From the NCBI RefSeq assembly GCF_005116465.1, contig NZ_SWBM01000001.1, forward strand, positions 310,001 to 374,000: a stretch of 64,000 nt of DNA, in the 5' to 3' direction. The number at the start of each line of letters is the position of its first letter. Positions within the stretch are counted from its first letter, which is position 1. The stretch is from Robertmurraya kyonggiensis. GTDB taxonomy: Bacteria > Bacillota > Bacilli > Bacillales > Cytobacillaceae. Below the pieces are notes generated by a model. That model saw only the letters and a list, made by a program, of their open reading frames with translations, was not told the origin of the DNA and searched no databases. Shown here piece by piece: positions 55,707-62,439 of this stretch. The position numbers and the translations under genes are program-made.

Positions 55707-56353
55707 CTAAGATATTGATTGTTGATGACCACTTATCCATCATTGAAGGAACAAAGTTGATTTTAGAACAGGAGACTGATTTTGAAATTACTGTGGAAAA
55801 CAGTTCATTGAATGCAATGAATCAAATAATGCTAAACCATTATGATGTCTTGCTATTTGATTTGTATATGCCACATTTGAATGGTCTTGAACTCTCAAAG
55901 CAAGCATTAGCATATAACCCGGACCTAATAATATTAATTTATACAGGTTTTGATATAAAACCACATTTTAATTTACTGGTTGAAACGGGAGTGTCAGGAT
56001 TTTTGTCAAAAACCTCATCTAGGGATGAACTGGTAGCGGGGATTAGATGTGCTTTAAGAAAGCAAGTTGTCCTACCTCTATCGTTGGTTAGGGAGTTAAG
56101 GAGGCCAGGAATTATTGCAGATGGTTCCTGTTCAAATGGAAAAGTTATTTTGACAACAATGGAAGAAGAGATCCTAAAGGAGCTAAGCAAAGGGAAAAGT
56201 ACCAGAGAAATTGCTGTGACCTTATCAATGAGCCAAAGATCATTAGAATATAATTTAACCGGGCTATACCAAAAGTTTGGAGTAAGAACTAGGGTAGATA
56301 CTATTTCAAAAGCAAAACAGCTAGGGTTGATCCCTGAGGAAGAGCTTAAATAA
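55703..56353 (+). CDS. LuxR/NarL-type response regulator, ComA-like
   Basis: A two-domain DNA-binding regulator of 216 residues. The receiver has the acidic pair VDDH, the phosphorylated aspartate at residue 53 (LLFDLYMPHLNG), threonine in IYTG and lysine in SKTS. The C-terminal helix-turn-helix reads LTTMEEEILKELSKGKSTRE and QRSLEYNLTGLYQKFGV; the SLEY/NLT pattern closely follows ComA (RSIEYSLTSIFNKLNV). It is translationally coupled to the second kinase. The nearest downstream genes on the same strand are the MacAB-type exporter, a likely target. A terminator follows. Confidence 0.9.
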   Translation: MTKILIVDDHLSIIEGTKLILEQETDFEITVENSSLNAMNQIMLNHYDVLLFDLYMPHLNGLELSKQALAYNPDLIILIYTGFDIKPHFNLLVETGVSGFLSKTSSRDELVAGIRCALRKQVVLPLSLVRELRRPGIIADGSCSNGKVILTTMEEEILKELSKGKSTREIAVTLSMSQRSLEYNLTGLYQKFGVRTRVDTISKAKQLGLIPEEELK

Positions 56354-56455
56354 TGATTTTCTATAAACTTAGGCTATTTTCGAAAACTTTAAATGAATAT
56401 CAATAATTTAATATTATAGAATTTCAAAGAGGAAAGATTTGGGATTGATAGAGAG

Positions 56456-56485
56456 GACAAGACTTTAGCAAGGTCTTGTCTTTTT
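56456..56485 (+). terminator. Terminator of the kinase-regulator operon
   Basis: GACAAGAC and GTCTTGTC pair perfectly around a 9-base loop and are followed by TTTTT. Confidence 0.85.
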
Positions 56486-57208
56486 AAGAAACTTTCAACA
56501 TTTATACTGGGGTACGATTTGATTTTTGACAGGCAGAAGTAAGCTTTGCTCCACTCGATTAGTTCAAACAAACGTTGACCAAATCCATTTGTCGATACCA
56601 TAAAATTCACTTATTTTTTCTAATTATTCCGATGATTAGTGATTATGAAATTAAGTAGCCTCAGTGCAATAACTGAATGAGGCTGCTTTTTTCTGTTACT
56701 TTAAAGTTAAAAGTAAATATTTTTAGAAATAAAATTACAAATACTTGCGGTACCACCACTAAAATATTTCGGGGGCATTCAAAAAGTCTGCGTTTTTATA
56801 ACTGCATAAAATCAGTACAATGAAAATGCTCATAAGTTTCAAATTGATCTTATAAAACGAAATACAAAGTGGGGGTTGAAGTAATGATTTATTAACTTGG
56901 GGTGATACAAAGGTTGGAGTTATCATAATTGAGCTTTTCTACAAAAAAGTCAATTTCATTGAAAGGGAGAATCTGCTGCTAACAAGAGGAAGTAGATTAT
57001 GAAAAACAACAAATTATTGAAGTTGTCGAATTGCTTAAATTTATCTACACTCGTGGAAAAATTTAATAAATGAAACGGAAAAGAAAAACAACTTCAACCT
57101 ATATCAGCAATACCAGATTAAAGGTTTAGCTAAATTGAATAGTTTTTAATTTTCAGCGTGTGAAGAAGTACTGGAATGTAAAATTAATATAATTTTGGAG
57201 GTAAGGAA
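56486..57208. other. Long intergenic region before the exporter genes
   Basis: About 720 bases without a convincing gene. A minus-strand frame near 56520-56610 (text NGFGQRLFELIEWSKAYFCL) may be a gene remnant. A second terminator hairpin is at 56654. TTGCGG at 56745-56750 is a half of the ComA-type site TTGCGG-N4-CCGCAA; the right half is poor. Short frames with fair ribosome sites follow: TTG 56929 (17 residues, ending RICC) and ATG 56999 to 57073 (24 residues, MKNNKLLKLSNCLNLSTLVE...), the latter after GAGGAAG. Frames near 56980-57060 in another phase also look protein-like, so a decayed gene is possible. Confidence 0.4.
56654..56692 (+). terminator. Terminator hairpin in the region before the exporter
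   Basis: AGTAGCCTCA and TGAGGCTGCT pair with one wobble, followed by TTTTTT. No clear plus-strand gene precedes it, which suggests a small transcript or gene remnant between 56490 and 56650. Confidence 0.78.
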
Positions 57209-58087
57209 ATGGATATTAAACAAAATAAGAAAAGTAAAAAGAAAGTTGTTATTTTTTCTATTGTGGGATTACTAATAATATTTTTGGTCACGTCGTTATT
57301 ATTTCCACAAAATGATTATGGAGATTACGAGGAAGAAAATGTCGAGAAAGGGGACATAACGACCTATTACAGTTTTTCAGGGTCAGTAGATGCAAAAAGC
57401 AGACAGAACGTTATTAGTACAAAAGAAATGCATATTGAAGAAGTTTTAGTAAGAGTCGGAGATCAAGTAAAAAAAGATGATGTTTTGTTTATCAACTCCG
57501 ATGGAGAGAAAACAAGAGCGGAAATTGATGGAGAAGTATCTAAAGTTAATATTAAGAGCAATAGTCATGCGCTCAAGGGGTCACAGTTGATAGACATAGT
57601 TAACTATAGCGATTTACACGTAAGCGTAAAGGTTGATGAGTATGACTTAAAATATGTAGCGGTGGATCAAGAGGTAAATGTAACAATAAACGCCCTTGAA
57701 AAAGAAATAAAGGGTAAAGTCTATGCTATCTCTAAGGAGGCTACAAATGAAAATGGAATATCCTATTTTACAGCGATGATTGATATCAACAAAGATGAAA
57801 AGATTAGGGTGGGAATGAGTGCAGAGACTAGAATTTTGAAAGATGATGTAAAAGGAGTCCCGACTGTATCATTGAAAGCTATACAATTCGATAGTAAAAA
57901 TAAGCCTTATGTATTGAAAGTTTCAGAAAAAGGAGAGCCAATCAAAAAATATGTTCAAGCTGGCATTAATGATGGGACAACAATAGAAATTAATAATGGT
58001 ATTAGTATAGGAGATAAAGTAATGATCCCGAAAACATTTAATCAGGACAGTGGCGCTGAAATGATGCACGGTGGAGGAGAAAAATAA
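57209..58087 (+). CDS. MacA/HlyD-type membrane fusion protein of an exporter
   Basis: A 292-residue adaptor subunit of a MacB-type exporter. One N-terminal membrane anchor (VVIFSIVGLLIIFLVTSLLF, about residues 13-32) precedes an extracytoplasmic part. That part has a barrel-sandwich domain (VEKGDITTYYSFSGSVDAKS, EVLVRVGDQVKKDDVLFIN), a short hairpin instead of the long coiled coil of Gram-negative MacA, and a beta-barrel domain (DLHVSVKVDEYDLKYVAVDQ). A strong GGAGGTAAGGA site precedes the ATG. The stop overlaps the ATPase start by one base. It resembles YknX of B. subtilis. Confidence 0.88.
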   Translation: MDIKQNKKSKKKVVIFSIVGLLIIFLVTSLLFPQNDYGDYEEENVEKGDITTYYSFSGSVDAKSRQNVISTKEMHIEEVLVRVGDQVKKDDVLFINSDGEKTRAEIDGEVSKVNIKSNSHALKGSQLIDIVNYSDLHVSVKVDEYDLKYVAVDQEVNVTINALEKEIKGKVYAISKEATNENGISYFTAMIDINKDEKIRVGMSAETRILKDDVKGVPTVSLKAIQFDSKNKPYVLKVSEKGEPIKKYVQAGINDGTTIEINNGISIGDKVMIPKTFNQDSGAEMMHGGGEK

Positions 58088-58770
58088 TGAGGGATCGCAT
58101 TCTCAAGATGAATCAGATCAAAAAAGCTTACTACATGGGAGTTCAAGAACAAATAGTATTGAATTATATTGACCTTACCGTGAATAGGGGGGATTTTGTT
58201 GCGATTCTAGGGCCGTCAGGTTCGGGGAAAACAACTCTCATGAATATTATTGGATGTCTTGATTCTCCATCAAGTGGTGACTATACTTTATCGAATCAAA
58301 AAGTTAATGAACTAGATGATAAGCAGTTAGCAGCGATTAGAAACAAAGAAATTGGATTTGTGTTTCAGCAATTTCAACTTCTGCCACGATTAAATGCACT
58401 GCAAAATGTGGAACTTCCACTTGTTTACTCCGGAGTGAGTGAAAAAGAAAGACGAAAAAGAGCGATTGAAATGCTTGTTAGAGTAGGACTTGAAGATAAA
58501 TTGCAAAATCGCCCCAATCAGCTTTCAGGTGGTCAACAACAAAGAGTTGCAATTGCAAGAGCAATGGTTACAACACCCACCATTTTACTGGCAGATGAGC
58601 CAACAGGAGCATTAGATCAAAAAACAGGTCAACAGATTATGAATCTTTTTCATGAAATAAATGAGGAAGGAAAAACAATCATAATGATTACTCATGATAA
58701 AGAAATTGCTACAAATGCAAGAAGAATTGTTCATATTCTTGATGGTCAGCTTAGAGAGGAGAGAGCGTGA
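58087..58770 (+). CDS. MacB-type ABC transporter ATP-binding protein
   Basis: A 227-residue ATPase of the LolD/MacB/YknY class. Walker A GPSGSGKTT, Q-loop FVFQQFQLLPRLNALQNVEL, signature LSGGQQQRVAIARAM, Walker B ILLADEPTGALD and the H-loop MITHDKE are complete. It couples with the adjoining permease and adaptor to expel a peptide, toxin or similar molecule; the substrate is unknown. GGTGGAGGA precedes the ATG; its stop overlaps the permease start. Confidence 0.93.
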   Translation: MRDRILKMNQIKKAYYMGVQEQIVLNYIDLTVNRGDFVAILGPSGSGKTTLMNIIGCLDSPSSGDYTLSNQKVNELDDKQLAAIRNKEIGFVFQQFQLLPRLNALQNVELPLVYSGVSEKERRKRAIEMLVRVGLEDKLQNRPNQLSGGQQQRVAIARAMVTTPTILLADEPTGALDQKTGQQIMNLFHEINEEGKTIIMITHDKEIATNARRIVHILDGQLREERA

Positions 58771-59942
58771 TGGTTAAGGAAAATATACGAATGTCCTGGA
58801 TGAATGTAATCCACAATAAAATGAGGTCCGCTCTAACCATCCTAGGAATTGTAATTGGTGTAAGTTCTATAATTGCCCTTATCACAATCGGTAAAAGTTC
58901 AATGAACGATATGACGAGTGAGTTTGCTTCATTCGGTGCAGACAAAATAACAGTTCAGGTAACAGGAACTCCATTAAAGCAGGGACTTACTAATAGTGAT
59001 ATTGAAAAACTAAAGAGTATTGAAAGTGTTGCTGGACTTTCCCCGACCCTCACTGGTAATACAACTATTGTGGGTTCGGGTATCGAAAAAACAAATATAG
59101 TAGTTCAAGGGAAAAATGATGTTTACTTTACCAAGAATAATAACATTATAGAAGAGGGTAGAGGTATTAACATTTTAGATATTGAAAGTGAGAATATGGT
59201 TTGCTTAATAGGATCCAACATTGCAAGGGAACTGTTTTTTGGAGAAGATCCAATCGGTAAAAAGCTGATTATTGGCGGAGTTTCCTCCACTGTTATAGGC
59301 ACTCTAAATGAATCTAGCAATTTTTCAAGTACATCAATGAATGACTCAGTGATTGTTCCATATACGTCATCCATGAGCTTACTAGGGACCGGGTTTATAT
59401 CAAGTGTTGATGTATATATGAAGAATTCCAAGCAAGCTGAAAAAATAACAGAGGATATTGAATCAGTATTATATGAAGCTTTTAACGGAAAAAAAGAAGG
59501 GTTTTCAGTGATGAATATGGAGGATATGCTTTCTTCGATCAACAAAATAACAAATATGTTATCGATGATGCTTGGAGGAATTGCTTCTATTTCTCTCTTC
59601 GTCGGAGGAATTGGTATTATGAACATGATGCTCGTTTCAGTAACAGAAAGAACAGCAGAAATTGGTTTAAGAAAGGCGCTTGGAGCTGAACCTAAGCGGA
59701 TCCAACAACAGTTTTTAATGGAAGCAGTATTTCTATCACTTATTGGTGGAATAATTGGATTGTTATTTGGAGTATTGATTGCATTTATTGTTTGTACGTT
59801 TATTGGTGCAACTTTTACTCTTACAACTTCAACTGTTTTGTTGGCTCTTGGGTTTTCGGCAGCAATTGGAATTATTTTTGGTATTGCACCTGCGAAGAAG
59901 GCTTCTAATTTGAATCCTATTGATGCATTGAGAAGCGTTTAG
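58770..59942 (+). CDS. MacB-type ABC transporter permease (FtsX family)
   Basis: A 390-residue permease with four membrane segments: one near the N-terminus (SALTILGIVIGVSSIIALIT), a large extracytoplasmic MacB_PCD domain (about residues 45-260), and three near the C-terminus of FtsX type (MMLVSVTERTAEIGLRKALG, then LIGGIIGLLFGVLIAFIVC, and IGIIFGIAPAKKASNLNPID). Start ATG 58770 overlaps the ATPase stop; a GTG at 58767 is also possible. YknZ of B. subtilis is a fair analogue. It is the last gene of the exporter operon. Confidence 0.92.
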   Translation: MVKENIRMSWMNVIHNKMRSALTILGIVIGVSSIIALITIGKSSMNDMTSEFASFGADKITVQVTGTPLKQGLTNSDIEKLKSIESVAGLSPTLTGNTTIVGSGIEKTNIVVQGKNDVYFTKNNNIIEEGRGINILDIESENMVCLIGSNIARELFFGEDPIGKKLIIGGVSSTVIGTLNESSNFSSTSMNDSVIVPYTSSMSLLGTGFISSVDVYMKNSKQAEKITEDIESVLYEAFNGKKEGFSVMNMEDMLSSINKITNMLSMMLGGIASISLFVGGIGIMNMMLVSVTERTAEIGLRKALGAEPKRIQQQFLMEAVFLSLIGGIIGLLFGVLIAFIVCTFIGATFTLTTSTVLLALGFSAAIGIIFGIAPAKKASNLNPIDALRSV

Positions 59943-60440
59943 TAGAAAATATTTGGTGTAAATAAGTGTTTGTCTATTCAAAATATGTCCAGCAAGTTGA
60001 AATTGATAGCTTATTTTTTACACTAATTACGAAATTGCTTGGAAATTATGTCTAAGATTGCTTGTATAAAAATAATCTTTCCCATGAGTAGTATTGGAAC
60101 ATTCATGGTACTAAACTAAGTAGACTAAACCACTTTATTAATGTTTTATTATCAGAATTAAGGCTGCGTAGCAGCCTTAATTTTATCTATAATTCTGATA
60201 AAAAAAGATATCAGATTCCTGCTAATTTTAGACTGAATTTCTTTAACTTCCGTTTCATATACGACTCTTTCCCTTTACATTTTTTTCCGTCAATATTTGT
60301 ATGACCCCGTTCGTACCGAATTCATATCCCATAGAAAATTAAATAATCGCAGCATTAGAATGAACTGCTTTTAAAATAAACAGTATGTAAAGGAAAAACC
60401 CGATAAAAGGTATGTTATTAATTGGATCCTTTCATCGGGT
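59943..60440. other. Intergenic region after the exporter operon
   Basis: No gene is seen. It holds an imperfect long-range dyad (GTGTAAATAAG from 59956 and CTTATTTTTTACAC ending near 60022), a strong terminator at 60156, and the terminator of the minus-strand DJ-1-like gene. Confidence 0.5.
60156..60186 (+). terminator. Terminator downstream of the exporter operon
   Basis: AATTAAGGCTGC and GCAGCCTTAATT form a perfect 12-bp stem with a 3-base loop and TT following. Confidence 0.78.
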
Positions 60441-60441
60441 T
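60390..60441 (-). terminator. Terminator of the DJ-1/PfpI-like gene
   Basis: AACCCGAT (60397-60404) and ATCGGGTT (60434-60441), with AGG / CCT inside; on the minus strand the right arm is followed by TTTCC. Confidence 0.65.
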
Positions 60442-60521
60442 ATATAAATACCATAATTATTTTTTTATTTCAATCATTTATAGTTGACCATATCACTTTA
60501 GAAAAAAATTAGTAGTTAGTT

Positions 60522-61907
60522 TTACATAGATTGCTTTTGTTTAGATTTACGAACTAAATTCTTATTTCTAAATAAACTCTTATCTATTATTAATGAAATA
60601 ATCAACGAAATAATACAAATGAGGAAAAGATTTCCATAGATTTCAATTGATAATGATTTCCCTTCTAGTTTTAAATTGTTCCCACGATACTCAAATCGTT
60701 TAATGGCATATTTAGCGGTTTGGATACCTTCTTGCTTTGCCAGATATTCAAATGGGGCTTCATATACATATCTGTTTGCGGATCCGCTATGCATGAATAT
60801 TAATTCATTTATATTTCCGATATCTTCCCATATTTCTATCTCATTTGAGGCAATCGACTTTGCCTCAGACCCAGCAAGCATCAACCTATCCAAACGAGGT
60901 GCATTATTCATTGAATATCTAGCCAACAGGTTGAGTCCATATTTTGTTACGATCGGCTGTTCTGAATTTGAAATGGTAAAAATCTTATCTGAACCAATAT
61001 TCCCAAAAATATCTATAATGGAAGCGACTTCTCCTATTCCCATATTATTATATAATAAAACCCCTGTTTTATATTTATTCCATTGAAATGCTTGATTCAA
61101 GGGAAAAACACTATCCTCAGCGCCAAAATAATAAGGGGTAATTTTGGGGTTATTTACAAAACTGTAATTTGGATAATTCAACAGCTTTGCAACCTTTTGG
61201 GATACTGAATTACCTAAATTTTGAGAAATAACGTATAGAGATGCATCAATACCTGAGGACAAACCAGCAGAGGATATTATGTTGCCATCTTTTACATATC
61301 TCTGATCTCTTTTCCATTTAGTACTTGGGTAATCTTTTATTCGTTGGCCAATGTTTGACCAGTGAGCAGCAGCCTCTTTTCCATCTAAAAGTCCCGCATC
61401 AGCAAGATTTCTAGATCCACTACAAATACTTAAAATGGTATTATTGTTAGTGTAATTTTCTTGAATCCATTTTCTTACAGGTTCGTAACTCTTCTTATCT
61501 ACAATTCTTATATTAGGTACTACAATGATATCCGGACTATGACCAAGAAGATCTTTTAATTCTCTAAAAGAGTAGTGGGGAACAATGTCCAATCCTCCAG
61601 TTAAAGATTTAACTTTGTTATCTGGGGCAACGGCAAATACATTATAAGAATTCGTCATAGCAAAAACTTCATACGGCCCAAGAAAATCAAAGGCCTCTGT
61701 CATACGATCCCCCAATAATACTGCAACAGTAGGTTTTTTCGGGTCATACTGTGGCTTTTTAAGTTCTTTAATTAAAGGAATGGGAGTATCTCGATAGGAC
61801 AAGAGAAAATTAGATTGAGATTTTGTATATCCTATCCACCCGATTCCTCCCACAAAAATAGTAAAAACAGTTAAATATAAAACAATCCGCAATAGTAACT
61901 TAATCAT
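60522..61907 (-). CDS. Membrane-anchored protein with DJ-1/PfpI-like domains
   Basis: A 461-residue protein with a membrane segment at each end (residues about 5-26 and about 425-445) and two DJ-1/PfpI (type 1 glutamine amidotransferase-like) regions between them. The first has KPTVAVLLGDRMTEAFDFLG, the nucleophile elbow TILSICSGSRNLADAGLLDG with cysteine in ICSG, and AAAHW. This is typical of the amidase-like domain of AraC-type regulators, but without a DNA-binding domain. The second (TGVLLYNNMGIGEVASIIDI) lacks an obvious nucleophilic cysteine. The role is unknown. GGAAGGAG precedes the ATG. Confidence 0.78.
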   Translation of the reverse strand: MIKLLLRIVLYLTVFTIFVGGIGWIGYTKSQSNFLLSYRDTPIPLIKELKKPQYDPKKPTVAVLLGDRMTEAFDFLGPYEVFAMTNSYNVFAVAPDNKVKSLTGGLDIVPHYSFRELKDLLGHSPDIIVVPNIRIVDKKSYEPVRKWIQENYTNNNTILSICSGSRNLADAGLLDGKEAAAHWSNIGQRIKDYPSTKWKRDQRYVKDGNIISSAGLSSGIDASLYVISQNLGNSVSQKVAKLLNYPNYSFVNNPKITPYYFGAEDSVFPLNQAFQWNKYKTGVLLYNNMGIGEVASIIDIFGNIGSDKIFTISNSEQPIVTKYGLNLLARYSMNNAPRLDRLMLAGSEAKSIASNEIEIWEDIGNINELIFMHSGSANRYVYEAPFEYLAKQEGIQTAKYAIKRFEYRGNNLKLEGKSLSIEIYGNLFLICIISLIISLIIDKSLFRNKNLVRKSKQKQSM

Positions 61908-62043
61908 TATAATCTCCTTCCAAAATTATTTTACTGATAAATATTTTTTATTATATATTTTTAAAATAAAGAATTAACCGCATATTTTATGATGGCATCC
62001 GCAAAATTTTTGATAAAGATCTCATATTATAAGGAAAGAAGTA

Positions 62044-62202
62044 ATGGATGGATTGAAAAAAGGCAACCTAATTTTTTGTGCAGTAATTACAGTCAAATTT
62101 GCATATGAATCAAGGCGAAGTGGAAAGCAAAGAGCTATTCTTTTGTTTAGGAATAAAGGGAAAATGGAAAAAACTACGAAAATAACATGGAAACCAAGCT
62201 AA
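62044..62202 (+). CDS. Possible 52-residue basic protein
   Basis: An ATG at 62044, five bases after AAGGAAAGA, opens a 52-codon frame (MDGLKKGNLIFCAVITVKFA then a basic tail) ending at TAA, and a terminator hairpin follows 32 bases later. The combination of ribosome site, frame and terminator suggests a small gene, but codon use and homology cannot be judged. The region from 61908 to here shows nothing else except the upstream region of the minus-strand gene. Confidence 0.35.
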   Translation: MDGLKKGNLIFCAVITVKFAYESRRSGKQRAILLFRNKGKMEKTTKITWKPS

Positions 62203-62233
62203 ATTAATATCGAATAGAACAAGTATTTTAAAG

Positions 62234-62258
62234 ATCTGCCATTAGGCGGATTTTTTTT
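62234..62258 (+). terminator. Terminator after the possible small gene
   Basis: ATCTGCC and GGCGGAT pair with one wobble around ATTA, followed by seven or more Ts. Confidence 0.8.
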
Positions 62259-62288
62259 GTGGAAAATTAGGGGAGCCACGAAAAAACT

Positions 62289-62340
62289 TGCGGGATGACC
62301 CAAAATTCATGCGGTTAAATCCCAAAAATATGCGGTTAGT
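62289..62340. repeat. Three 21-bp direct repeats (TGCGGTTA type)
   Basis: Units starting TGCGGGATGACCC, TGCGGTTAAATCCC and TGCGGTTAGT begin at 62289, 62310 and 62331, exactly 21 bases apart. The first two share CCCAAAA at the same offset. The array directly follows the terminator at 62234 and lies 100 bases before the ABC exporter gene. Confidence 0.7.
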
Positions 62341-62439
62341 AAGAATAAAAACACCTTAGAATGAAATCATCTAATACATTAGAGAGAGCTAGTAGATTGA
62401 ACGGATTTTCATATTTGAATCAAAAAGGAGCTTAATATT

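Noticed and set aside
56389-56610. 73-codon minus-strand frame after the response regulator
   Set aside because: It runs through the regulator operon's terminator and has no ribosome site; at most it is a gene remnant, noted in the intergenic entry.
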